NCBI RefSeq assembly: GCF_013166575.1
Contig: NZ_JABKKE010000001.1
Coordinates: 248,001-312,000 of the forward strand
Reading direction: 5' to 3'
DNA length: 64,000 nucleotides
Source: Xylanibacter rodentium
Lineage (GTDB): Bacteria; Bacteroidota; Bacteroidia; Bacteroidales; Bacteroidaceae
Under the pieces are notes generated by a model. The model ran no database searches. It was not told the origin of the DNA and saw only the letters and a list, made by a program, of their open reading frames with translations. Positions 36,666 through 45,962 of the stretch are shown here, one piece after another. The position numbers and the translations under genes were made by a program. Every line of letters starts with the position of its first letter. Position 1 is the stretch's first letter.

Positions 36666-36677
36666 AAACAATAGATA

Positions 36678-38144
36678 CTAATCTTTGGTAAACCTGTTGT
36701 ATATCACACTTATCTTTATCGGCTGGCGACTGTTACGATACCCCCCGACAAGACGTGTACTACGTAACGACATTTCGTTTGATACATTAGTTACTGACGA
36801 AGATGACGATGATTCGTTATACGAAATTGTTATCGGCACCAACACTACCTTATTCCAGTTTTCTGTTGCCTTTCCATTTCTCTTGTTTTCATACATCATG
36901 GATATCAATGTGGATATGTTGTTAAACGTATATGTATTATACTTTCCACTATATGTGCCGACAAAAGATGTCTTGTTGTCAGGCAAGTTGTTCTCTTCAA
37001 AGAAACTGTAAAGACTATCTGCCGGAATCATCAGGATCTGCGTGGGAGCTATATACGGAGTTTTTACATCATCATCTGCATTGATTCGGTTGAACACTAT
37101 CTTTGCTGAACTTACAGTATCACGCTCATGCCCAAACTTTATCTCATCTACAGGCAAAGTCACTTCTGTGAATATTCCAGCCGGAGTTTTCAAGTATGTA
37201 CATGAACTGTCTGCTGCAAGCTGCTCTATTCTGTTACGGTCATTCTGTATGTTGGTTGTCTGCAACACCTCCTTAGTTCCAGACAGCAACAGCGAACCTG
37301 TATATACCGAGTCGTTGCTTTCATACTGATAATATGTAACAAGATCTGTCAGATATACCTCTGACATAACTCCTACTCCATCAGTGGATTTTATATAGAA
37401 CCCAGGGCACACATTATGAATGAAATTATATGAATTCTTAAAGAAATCAGGATTCTCATAATATTTTCTCATAATATATGTACCATAGTTCTCATATTCA
37501 TTCCCGTCAACATCATAATACTTGGTATTCATTGGTATTGAGACAGTCTCCATGTTTGTTTTATCAACAATCATACCGCGCAGACTGTCTTTCAGATTCA
37601 GGTCAACTGGAGTATATACCTTATTCACCTTCAAGGCTTTGTTGTCAGAGCGTAACATTCCTTCTGCCTCCGGATCAAAATTAGTATAATACAATTCATT
37701 CTCCTTTACAGGGGTCTTCATCTCATATGCGGTTAGTCTCATTGGGTTTAGCGAGTCACCCATGGAAGAATAAAAATAAATTTGAATCCTGCATGAGTCT
37801 GCTATGATTTCTCCGTTTGCATTGCGACTGAATATACTATCCTTTTTAGGCAATATCTGCATTTCGTCAAATGATTCCATCACAGCAAATTGTGTGGTAT
37901 AGTTGCTTGTGACATATGTTCCAGTTTCCGGGTCTTTCATGTGCCCAAGATAACTATACTGACTACGGGACAATACGGAGTCTACAACGACAGATCTGGT
38001 CCTCACATTAAAAGTATCTGTTATAATCTGAAACTGATCTACATTGTTCGTAAGTGAATTACCTAAAGTATCCGTAGTGTCATCACATGAAATCAAGAGA
38101 ATCGAGGTCAACACGATTCCTGACAGAAATTTCATTTTCATCAT
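36678..38144 (-). CDS. DUF4270 family lipoprotein
   Basis: A 488-residue protein. After the basic start (MMKMKFLSGIV) comes a hydrophobic stretch ending LLISC, a lipobox whose Cys would be lipidated. The body matches the Bacteroidetes DUF4270 family: SYLGHMKDPETGTYVTSNYTTQFAV, then long beta-rich sequence. It probably sits on the outer membrane; its role is unknown. The frame is open further upstream, but the lipoprotein signal fixes the start at 38144 or 38141. It follows the GT5-like gene by 55 bp, an association common in Bacteroidales. Confidence 0.85.
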   Translation of the reverse strand: MMKMKFLSGIVLTSILLISCDDTTDTLGNSLTNNVDQFQIITDTFNVRTRSVVVDSVLSRSQYSYLGHMKDPETGTYVTSNYTTQFAVMESFDEMQILPKKDSIFSRNANGEIIADSCRIQIYFYSSMGDSLNPMRLTAYEMKTPVKENELYYTNFDPEAEGMLRSDNKALKVNKVYTPVDLNLKDSLRGMIVDKTNMETVSIPMNTKYYDVDGNEYENYGTYIMRKYYENPDFFKNSYNFIHNVCPGFYIKSTDGVGVMSEVYLTDLVTYYQYESNDSVYTGSLLLSGTKEVLQTTNIQNDRNRIEQLAADSSCTYLKTPAGIFTEVTLPVDEIKFGHERDTVSSAKIVFNRINADDDVKTPYIAPTQILMIPADSLYSFFEENNLPDNKTSFVGTYSGKYNTYTFNNISTLISMMYENKRNGKATENWNKVVLVPITISYNESSSSSSVTNVSNEMSLRSTRLVGGYRNSRQPIKISVIYNRFTKD

Positions 38145-38199
38145 TGAAATGCTAAATCTTAAATGATATATATCCTTGTAGTTTATTCCTGATAAAGTT

Positions 38200-39006
38200 T
38201 TAATCCTCGCATATCTGATTATAGAATTTCTCATAGGAATCTACAAAATCCGTACCGGGATTCTTAAGTAACGGAATATTTTGCCGCATTGCATAATCGG
38301 CCAAGTCCGCACTTACATCATCTCCGACTTCTATTACCCCGTCGGAATTATCTATCGCAAGCTTTATCAATTCATCGAAATCAAAATTGTCACTGTACTT
38401 TCCTAACAAGTCAGCCTTTACATCGCGAAACTCAAGACTTCTCTTGAAATTATCCCCAATGCTTTTATTCAAACTCTTAGGAAAAAGAGATGTTACAACC
38501 TTTGTGTTTGCAAAGGAAGGCTCCTCATGATATGCTGTCTTAACATAAAGCGGAACAACAGAACTCATCCAACCTTGACAATGAATTATATCCGGAACCC
38601 AACGCAACTTCTTGACTGTCTCAAGTACACCACGGGCAAAGAAGATAGCACGCTCTCCATTATCTGAATATTCTTCACCTTTTTCATCAGAAGCCATCAG
38701 ACGTTTGGTGAAATAGTCATCATTATCTATGAAATAGACTTGAATCCTTGACGACTGAATAGAAGCTACCTTAATTATCAACGGATGATCCGTATCGTCA
38801 ATGATAAGATTCATTCCCGATAGCCTGATAACTTCATGCAACTGTCCGCGACGTTCATTTATATTTCCCCATTTCGGCATGAATGTACGTATCTCATATC
38901 CTTTTTCCTGCATGAATTGTGGAAGATTACGTCCCATCAGCGAAAGCGAGCTGTCAGGAACATACGGAGAGATTTCTTGGTTGATGAATAATATTTTCTT
39001 TGCCAT
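38200..39006 (-). CDS. Truncated GT5 (glycogen/starch synthase N-terminal domain) protein
   Basis: A 268-residue protein covering only the N-terminal Rossmann half of GT5 starch or glycogen synthases: MAKKILFINQEISPY, RTFMPKWGNINER, VYFIDNDDYF and PDIIHCQGWMS align with that domain. The KxGGL motif that binds ADP-glucose is replaced by PDSSLSLMGR, and the C-terminal donor-binding half is missing. It is therefore probably not an active synthase. It is divergent from panC and followed by the DUF4270 lipoprotein gene. Confidence 0.8.
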   Translation of the reverse strand: MAKKILFINQEISPYVPDSSLSLMGRNLPQFMQEKGYEIRTFMPKWGNINERRGQLHEVIRLSGMNLIIDDTDHPLIIKVASIQSSRIQVYFIDNDDYFTKRLMASDEKGEEYSDNGERAIFFARGVLETVKKLRWVPDIIHCQGWMSSVVPLYVKTAYHEEPSFANTKVVTSLFPKSLNKSIGDNFKRSLEFRDVKADLLGKYSDNFDFDELIKLAIDNSDGVIEVGDDVSADLADYAMRQNIPLLKNPGTDFVDSYEKFYNQICED

Positions 39007-39027
39007 GACATGATATTTAATTAGATG

Positions 39028-39035
39028 CAAAGTTA
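39028..39035 (-). promoter_or_regulatory. -7 box TAACTTTG of the GT5-like operon
   Basis: Reads TAACTTTG on the minus strand, 21 bases upstream of the start at 39006. Confidence 0.6.
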
Positions 39036-39189
39036 CGATTTTTTTTTGGCATTTTATTAAAACAACAATCTATTTTAGATAAATAGGCATTTAATTTGGC
39101 ATATTTTTACTATATTTTTTCCTTATTTGGTAAAAATGTTGTTATTTTGCACCCAATTTGAATTGAAACATTAAATTGTTTAATAAGAC

Positions 39190-40044
39190 ATGGAAGTTTT
39201 TCATAAGATTGTTGATATTCAGAACGAACTCGCTGAAGTCCGTAAGAATGGTAAAAAGATTGGCTTAGTGCCCACAATGGGCGCGTTGCACGATGGACAT
39301 GCATCCTTAATAAAAACCAGTGTTGCAGAAAATGACGTTACGGTTGTTTCCGTTTTCGTAAATCCCACACAGTTCAACGACAAGAATGACTTGAAAAATT
39401 ATCCGCGCAACCTCGAAGCCGACGGCCGCCTCATCAACAACTGCGGAGCTGATTATATATTTGCCCCCTCTGTGGACGAGATATATCCGGAACCTGACAC
39501 CCGACACTTTGAATACCCTCCGGTATCCACCGTTATGGAAGGAGCACACCGCCCCGGACATTTCAACGGCGTATGCCAGATTGTAAGCCGTTTATTCTAC
39601 ATCACCACCCCTGATGTGGCTTATTTCGGTGAGAAAGACTGGCAACAGATAGCTGTTGTGAAAGCTATGGTCAAAGACTTGAACATAAACGTCAAGATCA
39701 GTGAATGCCCCATCATACGCGACAAAGACGGCTTAGCGCTCTCCAGCCGCAACTCATTGCTGTCTACCGATGAGCGGGCCATAGCTCCGACCATATACAA
39801 AACACTGGTAGCCAGCATAGATTTCGCCAAAAATCACACAGTACAAGAGACTCACGACTACGTTGTGGAAAACATCAACTCTGTCAACGGACTGAAAGTG
39901 GAATACTTTTCCATTGTCGACGGCCTCACATTGCAGGACGTCGCAACATGGGACACCACCCCATACGTCGTAGGATGTATAACGGTGTATTGTGGCAAAA
40001 AACCAATAAGACTTATTGATCACATAAAGTATAAAGAACAATGA
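39190..40044 (+). CDS. panC: Pantothenate synthetase
   Basis: A 284-residue enzyme joining pantoate and beta-alanine with ATP to give pantothenate for coenzyme [17 protein letters not shown] holds the HIGH-like ATP-binding motif, [13 protein letters not shown] and YFGEKDWQQ are substrate motifs, and DGLALSSRN is the KMSKS-like region. It overlaps panD by four bases, so the two last precursors of pantothenate are made from one operon. Confidence 0.96.
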   Translation: MEVFHKIVDIQNELAEVRKNGKKIGLVPTMGALHDGHASLIKTSVAENDVTVVSVFVNPTQFNDKNDLKNYPRNLEADGRLINNCGADYIFAPSVDEIYPEPDTRHFEYPPVSTVMEGAHRPGHFNGVCQIVSRLFYITTPDVAYFGEKDWQQIAVVKAMVKDLNINVKISECPIIRDKDGLALSSRNSLLSTDERAIAPTIYKTLVASIDFAKNHTVQETHDYVVENINSVNGLKVEYFSIVDGLTLQDVATWDTTPYVVGCITVYCGKKPIRLIDHIKYKEQ

Positions 40045-40385
40045 TGATTAATGTATTGAAGTCGAAATTACACTGCGTCACCGTAACCGAGGCCAACCTC
40101 AACTACATGGGTAGCATAACCATTGACGAAGACTTGATGGACGCAGCCGGAATGATAGCCGGAGAAAAAGTACAGATTGTAAACAATAACAACGGAGAAC
40201 GGTTCGAAACCTATATCATCAAGGGAGAACGCGGCTCGGGCTGTATCTGCCTCAACGGAGCTGCAGCAAGAAAGGTACAGGTCGGAGACGTGTGCATTAT
40301 CATATCATATGCCCTGATGGATTTTGAAGAAGCAAAAGGATTCAAACCGTCAGTAGTATTTCCCAAAGAAGGAAACAGACTATAG
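40041..40385 (+). CDS. panD: Aspartate 1-decarboxylase proenzyme
   Basis: A 114-residue pyruvoyl-dependent enzyme that makes beta-alanine from aspartate. The self-cleavage site Gly24-Ser25 is present in NYMGSIT, giving beta and alpha chains with an N-terminal pyruvoyl group; Lys9, Tyr22 and Thr57-region residues fit the family. It overlaps panC by ATGA and supplies its substrate. Confidence 0.95.
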   Translation: MMINVLKSKLHCVTVTEANLNYMGSITIDEDLMDAAGMIAGEKVQIVNNNNGERFETYIIKGERGSGCICLNGAAARKVQVGDVCIIISYALMDFEEAKGFKPSVVFPKEGNRL

Positions 40386-40410
40386 TCGGAAACGGACAAC
40401 ACAAAGCAAT

Positions 40411-40470
40411 AAAAGACACGGAGAAACGCCATACGGGGCAGTGCCCCACATTCTATTTCTCCGTGTCTTG
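40411..40470. terminator. Bidirectional terminator between panD and the decarboxylase operon
   Basis: AAGACACGGAGAAA pairs with TTTCTCCGTGTCTT; a second inner hairpin GGGGCA-GTGCCCC lies in the loop. It separates convergent panD and the biotin carrier gene. Confidence 0.8.
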
Positions 40471-40519
40471 CTCTATTTATAAGGACAAAGCCATCTCATC
40501 CAAAGGCCCTGTGCTTATT

Positions 40520-40945
40520 TTATTCTATCACTACGAGAGGATCACCCTCCATCACGCTCTGTCCTTCCTGAACGCAGACAGCCGTCACCTTGCCTGACTT
40601 TTCAGCCTCAAGGTTATTTGCCATCTTCATTGCTTCAAGTACAACAACGATGTCACCGGCAGACACCTCGTCACCAACGGCAACCTTTATCTCAGTTATC
40701 ACACCGGGCAGAGGAGACTTCACGGCATTCTGAGATCTGGCACCGGCACCACCGGCCGGTGCAGCTTTAGGCTCGACAACAGCCACGGGACGGACAACCT
40801 TGGGCTTTTCTATCTTTTTCTCCTCACGTTCCATCTCCACCTTATATACTTCACCGTTTACCGTAACATCAGCAATGTTGTCAGTAATGTCACCGATGAC
40901 AACGTCATACTTGTTTCCGTTGATTGTATACTTATACTCTTTCAT
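40520..40945 (-). CDS. Biotin carboxyl carrier protein of an acyl-CoA decarboxylase/carboxylase
   Basis: A 141-residue protein: an N-terminal segment (MKEYKYTINGNKYDV), a Pro/Ala-rich linker (VEPKAAPAGGAGA) and a C-terminal biotinyl domain with EAMKMAN, whose central Lys is biotinylated. This is the MmdC/OadA-C type carrier that moves CO2 between subunits. It is the last gene of the mce operon, and no membrane beta subunit follows before the terminator. Confidence 0.92.
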   Translation of the reverse strand: MKEYKYTINGNKYDVVIGDITDNIADVTVNGEVYKVEMEREEKKIEKPKVVRPVAVVEPKAAPAGGAGARSQNAVKSPLPGVITEIKVAVGDEVSAGDIVVVLEAMKMANNLEAEKSGKVTAVCVQEGQSVMEGDPLVVIE

Positions 40946-40970
40946 ATCAATAATGTCTCAACCTTGTTGT

Positions 40971-41123
40971 TTATGGATGTGCAGTCATTTGCAAGGCATG
41001 TCCGTTCCACTGAGTGTCACGTCTTACAATCGTAATCTTGCCGGACTCGCTGTCGTGGACATTGTTGCCCTCAAACTCATGCAGAGCCAATGCTATTGCA
41101 GCAAATATTTCCTTATTGTCCAT
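40971..41123 (-). CDS. Reduced OadG-like (gamma/delta) subunit, 50 residues
   Basis: A 50-residue frame starting MDNKEIFAAIALALHEFEGN and ending WNGHALQMTAHP. IFAAIALALHEFEG followed by NVHDSESGKITI resembles the cytoplasmic C-terminal segment of the OadG family of Na+-pump decarboxylases. The N-terminal membrane helix and linker that normally precede it are absent. It lies between the alpha-subunit and biotin-carrier genes, the usual place for this subunit. It may be a small linker that holds the complex together without anchoring it. Confidence 0.7.
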   Translation of the reverse strand: MDNKEIFAAIALALHEFEGNNVHDSESGKITIVRRDTQWNGHALQMTAHP

Positions 41124-41156
41124 AAGAGTTAATTATAAAAAATACAACACCCTTTA

Positions 41157-42722
41157 TTACATCGGGATGTTTCCATGCTTCTTGGCAGGCAAACTCTCAC
41201 GCTTTGTTGCAAGTTGAGCCAAAGCACGGCAGATACGGAAACGAGTATTACGGGGCTCTATCACGTCGTCAATGTATCCATACTTCGCAGCCTGATACGG
41301 GTTGGCAAACATCTCTGTATACTCTTCCTCTTTCTCTGCAAGGAAAGCCTTGACATCTTCACCGGCCTCCTTCTTTGCCTTAGCCTCCTTGGCACTAAGT
41401 ACAGCGACTGCTCCCGAAGCACCCATAACGGCTATCTCCGCCGACGGCCAAGCATAGTTAAGGTCTGCACGCAACTGCTTGCAACCCATCACGATATGAC
41501 TTCCTCCATAGCTCTTACGCAGTGTGACTGTAATCTTTGGCACAGTAGCCTCCCCATAAGCGTAGAGCAACTTTGCTCCGTGCAGGATTACGGCATTGTA
41601 CTCCTGACCTGTACCCGGCAAGAATCCTGGTACATCAACAAGCGAAACAATCGGAATATTGAAAGCATCACAGAAACGTACGAAACGTGCTCCCTTACGG
41701 CTGGCGTTAACATCAAGAACACCTGCATAGCATGACGGCTGATTGGCTACGATACCTACACTCTGTCCATTGAAGCGGGCAAAACCCACAATGATGTTTC
41801 TCGCAAACTTAGGCTGTACCTCGAAAAACTCACCTTCGTCGACAATGGCACCAATCACCTTGTACATATCGTAAGCCTCATTCGGATTCTCGGGGATAAT
41901 TTCATTGAGACTATCTTCCAAACGATCTATCGGGTCCTCACACTTCTTGCGTGGAGCCATTTCCATGTTGTTGGACGGAATATAGCTCATCAGAGTCTTT
42001 ATCATCTGCAGACCTTCTTCCTCGGTAGATGCAGTGAAATGTGTAACACCACTCTTGGTGGCATGCACACTTGCACCGCCCAAATGTTCCTGATCTATAT
42101 CCTCGCCTGTAACAGTTTTTACAACCTTCGGACCGGTAAGGAACATGTAAGACGTATTCTCCATCATAAGAGTGAAATCGGTTAGCGCTGGAGAATAAAC
42201 GGCACCACCGGCACAAGGACCAAAGATACCGCTGATTTGCGGGATAACACCCGAGGCAAGAATATTCCTTTCGAATATTTCTCCATAACCGGCAAGAGCG
42301 CAGATACCCTCCTGAATGCGTGCGCCACCCGAGTCATTGATACCGATTACAGGCGCACCCATCTTCATGGCCATGTCCATAACCTTACATATCTTCTGCG
42401 ACATAGTCTCAGACAGCGAACCGCCGTTCACTGTAAAATCCTGGGCAAAGATGAATACCAAACGACCGTCGATTGTTCCCGAACCGGCAACAACACCATC
42501 ACCCAAATACTGCTTCTTTTCCATTCCGAAGTTTGTACAACGGTGAAGTTTGAACATGTCGTACTCTTCGAAACTGCCTTCATCAAGCAGCATGTCTATG
42601 CGTTCACGTGCCGTGTACTTGCCACGTGCATGCTGTTTTTCGATAGCCTTCTCACCTCCTCCAAGACGGGCCTGTTCACGCTTTTCTATAAGCTGCTTGA
42701 TTTTTTCTAATTGCTTGCTCAT
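41157..42722 (-). CDS. mmdA: Methylmalonyl-CoA decarboxylase/propionyl-CoA carboxylase carboxyltransferase subunit
   Basis: A 521-residue acyl-CoA carboxyltransferase. The N-terminal half carries the acyl-CoA site ([26 protein letters not shown]), the C-terminal half the biotin site ([29 protein letters not shown]). In Bacteroidales this subunit with the biotin carrier usually decarboxylates methylmalonyl-CoA to propionyl-CoA in succinate-to-propionate fermentation. Epimerase upstream supports the substrate. In reverse it could serve as propionyl-CoA carboxylase if a biotin carboxylase is present elsewhere. Confidence 0.92.
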   Translation of the reverse strand: MSKQLEKIKQLIEKREQARLGGGEKAIEKQHARGKYTARERIDMLLDEGSFEEYDMFKLHRCTNFGMEKKQYLGDGVVAGSGTIDGRLVFIFAQDFTVNGGSLSETMSQKICKVMDMAMKMGAPVIGINDSGGARIQEGICALAGYGEIFERNILASGVIPQISGIFGPCAGGAVYSPALTDFTLMMENTSYMFLTGPKVVKTVTGEDIDQEHLGGASVHATKSGVTHFTASTEEEGLQMIKTLMSYIPSNNMEMAPRKKCEDPIDRLEDSLNEIIPENPNEAYDMYKVIGAIVDEGEFFEVQPKFARNIIVGFARFNGQSVGIVANQPSCYAGVLDVNASRKGARFVRFCDAFNIPIVSLVDVPGFLPGTGQEYNAVILHGAKLLYAYGEATVPKITVTLRKSYGGSHIVMGCKQLRADLNYAWPSAEIAVMGASGAVAVLSAKEAKAKKEAGEDVKAFLAEKEEEYTEMFANPYQAAKYGYIDDVIEPRNTRFRICRALAQLATKRESLPAKKHGNIPM

Positions 42723-42748
42723 TATAGTATATCGTTCTTAATAATATA

Positions 42749-43153
42749 TTAATGTTCACAAAGTTCTGTAAGGATTCCTACTGTCGATTTGGGATGAAGG
42801 AATGCTATATTAAGGCTTTCTGCACCCTTGCGCGGAGCTTTGTCTATGAGCTTTATGCCCTTTGCATCACACTCGGCCAAAGCATTCGCCACACCATCCT
42901 CAACAGCAAATGCGACATGATGCACACCATGATTGCCCTTGTCAAGCCACTTCTGTATTGTGCTGTCCGGAGATGTCGGTTCGAGAAGCTCCAACTTCAC
43001 CTCTCCGCACTTCAAAAAAGCGGTCTTCACTTTCTGATCTTCCACAACTTCAACATTATAGCATTTCAAGCCTAATACTTCCTCAAAATAAGGCAGGGAT
43101 TCATCTATGCTCTGCACAGCGATTCCCAAATGTTCTATATGAGAAACCTTCAT
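42749..43153 (-). CDS. mce: Methylmalonyl-CoA epimerase
   Basis: A 134-residue vicinal-oxygen-chelate protein interconverting (R)- and (S)-methylmalonyl-CoA between the B12-dependent mutase and the decarboxylase. HIEHLGIAVQS, VKLELLEPTSPDS and HHVAFAV hold the metal-binding His and Glu residues. It is the first gene of the operon with mmdA, the OadG-like gene and the biotin carrier. Confidence 0.93.
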   Translation of the reverse strand: MKVSHIEHLGIAVQSIDESLPYFEEVLGLKCYNVEVVEDQKVKTAFLKCGEVKLELLEPTSPDSTIQKWLDKGNHGVHHVAFAVEDGVANALAECDAKGIKLIDKAPRKGAESLNIAFLHPKSTVGILTELCEH

Positions 43154-43195
43154 AAATAAACTTTTTTATAAAACGGTTAATATTAACATTGGCTG

Positions 43196-43203
43196 CAAAG
43201 TTA
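43196..43203 (-). promoter_or_regulatory. -7 box TAACTTTG of the mce operon
   Basis: Reads TAACTTTG on the minus strand, 42 bases before the mce start. Confidence 0.6.
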
Positions 43204-43289
43204 GCAATTATTATCAAGAATTAAGAAACAACTATTGAAAATATTGTTAAGTAATTAAAGTTTAAATGTATAATCTCATGTTTTTATTG

Positions 43290-43297
43290 TACATTTG
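43290..43297 (+). promoter_or_regulatory. Putative -7 box TACATTTG of the ABC transporter
   Basis: TACATTTG lies about 180 bp upstream of the transporter start, implying a long leader. The assignment is uncertain. Confidence 0.4.
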
Positions 43298-43476
43298 CGT
43301 CCGGTATACAAATCACATTATCCAATAAGACGCATTTTCATGAGTTATAATTCGATATTCTTTATGACATTGCAGTTGACATACATGACAATTTGAGAAT
43401 ATACACTTATGCAGGCAGTATCTTGTTTGACAATGTTGAAAATAAAAAACAATAAATTAATGATATTATATATATC

Positions 43477-45102
43477 ATGCAGATAAAAGAATATATCTTA
43501 TGGCTATGGAAAACAACCAAGGGAGTGCGTGCAACCATGGCATGCAACACTATTTTCGGAATCCTGCATGTCGGCACATCCATATTCTTTATTTGGACAA
43601 GCAAACATCTGATAGACATAGCCACCGGCAAAAGTGAAGGTCCGTTTGTTCTTTTTGTATGTATTATAGTGGTATGCGTTGTACTACAACAGCTGCTTTC
43701 CGCTGTAATAAAGAGACAAGAATCACTGACAGAAACAAAACTTGCAAACAGACTACGCCACAGTCTTTTCATTCATATCATGAAAGGTCCTTTGACGAGT
43801 AGTGAAAACATACATACGGGCGACATCATCAATCGTTTGGAAAAGGATGTCAACATTGTAGCCAACCTTCTGAGCCATGTGATACCATCCGGCTGTGTAA
43901 CATCTATCCGTATGTTTGCCGCTTTTATTTTCCTGCTGTCATTGGATATACGGTTGGCCGGAATCATTTTATTAATCATGCCTGTAACATTACTGTCAAG
44001 CAAAAGGCATATCCACAAGATGCGAAAACTTACAGAAAATATCAGGATTACGGACAGCCATATACAAATTTATCTGCAGGACAATTTGCAACACCGGACA
44101 TTGATTTCCGCATTGTCCGCCACAAACTTGGCTTCACAACGCTTATTCTCATTACAGAACATCCTTTACCGGCAAATAAAATGCAGAACCGATTTTTACA
44201 TATTCTCCCGGACAATGGTACAGTCTGGATTTGCCGCAGGCCACACAACAGCTTTTCTGTGGGGTGTTTTCTGCCTATGGCAAGGTACGGTGACATTCGG
44301 AACCGTAACAGCATTTATACAATTGGCAAATCAAGTGCAACAACCTATTGTAAAACTTGGAAATCACATCATGGCCTTTATCCATACATTTACATCCGTA
44401 GAGCGGTTGAACGGATTGGCAACATTGAAAACAGAGAAACAGGACACTCCGATAAAGCTGGGAAACATGCCTGGGATCAGACTTGAAAATGTATATTTTT
44501 CTTATCCGAATGATGACCGCAACATCATTGAGAATTTTTCCCACAACTTCATTCCGGGCAGCCTTACAGCCATACTTGGAAAGTCCGGAACAGGTAAAAG
44601 CACACTGCTGCATCTGTTGGCTGCACTGCTGATACCCCAAAAAGGAAACATCATTTTATACGACAGGAAACAAGAAGCTGTCGCTTCGCCACAGACACGT
44701 TGCAACATCGTATATGTACCACAGGGAAATACACTCCTCAATGGAACCATACGTGACAATCTGCTGTTAGGAAAGCCCGATGCCTCGGATGAAGAATTGC
44801 ACGATGCTCTTATTGTATCCGCCGCCGATTTCGTTTACGAATTGCCCCAAGGACTGAATACACCTTGCAGAGAACTTGGTACCGGACTCAGCGAAGGCCA
44901 GGCACAGCGCATAGCTATTGCCAGAGGCCTGCTTCATACAGGCGGCATACTGCTATTGGACGAACCGACCGCTTCGCTTGACAAGGATACTGAACGGATT
45001 CTTCTTGACAGACTGACCGAATCTGTTCTTGACAAAACTATAATTATCGTAACACATAAACAAAGTACCGCACAGTTCTGTACTCACATTGTAAACATAT
45101 AA
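43477..45102 (+). CDS. ABC exporter, fused permease and ATPase
   Basis: A 541-residue half-size ABC exporter. The N-terminal 300 residues hold the membrane domain with hydrophobic segments near 20-42, 54-76, 136-180 and 240-275. The ATPase domain has Walker A GKSGTGKST, signature LSEGQAQR (E replacing the usual GG) and Walker B ILLLDEPTAS. It starts MQIKEYILWLWKTTKGVRATM. It lacks a peptidase domain. The neighbouring genes give no clue to its substrate; lipid, peptide and drug export are all possible. It is convergent with ogt. Confidence 0.88.
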   Translation: MQIKEYILWLWKTTKGVRATMACNTIFGILHVGTSIFFIWTSKHLIDIATGKSEGPFVLFVCIIVVCVVLQQLLSAVIKRQESLTETKLANRLRHSLFIHIMKGPLTSSENIHTGDIINRLEKDVNIVANLLSHVIPSGCVTSIRMFAAFIFLLSLDIRLAGIILLIMPVTLLSSKRHIHKMRKLTENIRITDSHIQIYLQDNLQHRTLISALSATNLASQRLFSLQNILYRQIKCRTDFYIFSRTMVQSGFAAGHTTAFLWGVFCLWQGTVTFGTVTAFIQLANQVQQPIVKLGNHIMAFIHTFTSVERLNGLATLKTEKQDTPIKLGNMPGIRLENVYFSYPNDDRNIIENFSHNFIPGSLTAILGKSGTGKSTLLHLLAALLIPQKGNIILYDRKQEAVASPQTRCNIVYVPQGNTLLNGTIRDNLLLGKPDASDEELHDALIVSAADFVYELPQGLNTPCRELGTGLSEGQAQRIAIARGLLHTGGILLLDEPTASLDKDTERILLDRLTESVLDKTIIIVTHKQSTAQFCTHIVNI

Positions 45103-45124
45103 CTATAACGGTAAGCTACACACA

Positions 45125-45640
45125 TCAGAAAACACATTCCAGTTCCAACAACATCCGCTTGGCATCAAGCCCACCACCGTAACCCGTAAGCGAATTATCG
45201 CTGCCTATGACACGGTGACAAGGAACAAAAACAGATATCGAATTTGCCCCATTGGCATTAGCCACCGCACGTACAGCACCTGGCTTCCCTATGCGACGTG
45301 CCATATCACCATAGGAAAACGTCACACCGAAAGGTATCTTCAACAGTTCCCGCCACACTGTTTTCTGAAAATCCGTTCCTACAAGCAACAACGGGACATC
45401 AAACTCACGGCGCTGCCGCGCAAAATATTCGTCGAGCTGTCGCGCAGCTTCTTCCGTCACCGCTGATGTCCCCTCTTCAAAATCGGCCTGCAATATCCGC
45501 CTCAACCGTCTGTCCACACGTTCGCGGTGGTTCTCAATCTGCCAGTCACACAGACAAAGTTTGCCATCGAATGAGCCAAGCACCAAAACACCACACGGCG
45601 ATTGGTAATGTCTTACGATTATGCCATTACTTTTTTTCAT
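45125..45640 (-). CDS. ogt: Methylated-DNA-[protein]-cysteine S-methyltransferase
   Basis: A 171-residue suicide repair protein that removes methyl groups from O6-methylguanine. The acceptor Cys is in VFVPCHRVIGSD; the DNA-binding helix-turn-helix lies in PFGVTFSYGDMARRIGKPGAVRAV. The frame is open further upstream, but ATG 45640 follows the -7 box at 45650-45657 closely and gives the family length. The gene is a single unit convergent with the ABC transporter. Confidence 0.92.
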   Translation of the reverse strand: MKKSNGIIVRHYQSPCGVLVLGSFDGKLCLCDWQIENHRERVDRRLRRILQADFEEGTSAVTEEAARQLDEYFARQRREFDVPLLLVGTDFQKTVWRELLKIPFGVTFSYGDMARRIGKPGAVRAVANANGANSISVFVPCHRVIGSDNSLTGYGGGLDAKRMLLELECVF

Positions 45641-45649
45641 ATCCACATG

Positions 45650-45657
45650 CAAATTTA
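45650..45657 (-). promoter_or_regulatory. -7 box TAAATTTG of ogt
   Basis: Reads TAAATTTG on the minus strand, nine bases upstream of the start at 45640, another near-leaderless arrangement. Confidence 0.55.
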
Positions 45658-45752
45658 CATATAAATCGCGAGAAATCCATACCGGTAGGATAAAGAAAAT
45701 GATTCTCATTTAAGTTAGTCAACAAAATTAATTTAAATGTTTTGCATTCCCA

Positions 45753-45809
45753 AAGTGCCACTTTTGCATTGTAAAAGTGCCACTTTCACATCCTAAAAGC
45801 GGCACTTTT
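45753..45809. repeat. 22-bp-period array of 13-bp palindromes (array D)
   Basis: Three units start at exactly 45753, 45775 and 45797: AAAGTGCCACTTT twice and AAAGCGGCACTTT. Spacers are TGCATTGTA and CACATCCTA, with CAT in the middle as in array C at 564-642. Degenerate units that keep the phase may lie at 45731 (AATTTAAATGTTT) and 45819. The array sits between ogt and the protease gene, with no frame of its own. Confidence 0.85.
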
Positions 45810-45962
45810 ACAATGCAATATTGGCCATTATAGAAATGAAAGTTTTCGTTAAGTCAAATGAGCAGAGTAAAACTTGTTTCAACTCTGCCATGGCGAGAAA
45901 ACGCGCATTAATATGAACTAAAATTTATAAACAAACAATACTTGTTGTATATATGCAAACGC

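Larger units (their letters stand above)
43154..43476. other. Divergent intergenic region between mce and the ABC transporter
   Basis: About 320 bp with a minus-strand -7 box at 43196-43203 and a plus-strand one at 43290-43297. After the latter come about 180 bases of AT-rich leader with tiny frames of 18-25 codons, none with a convincing signal. No larger gene is seen. Confidence 0.5.

Noticed and set aside
43339..43476. Tiny peptides (18 and 25 codons) ahead of the ABC exporter as possible export substrates
   Set aside because: No leader motif, no cysteine or glycine cleavage signal, and composition is that of AT-rich leader DNA.
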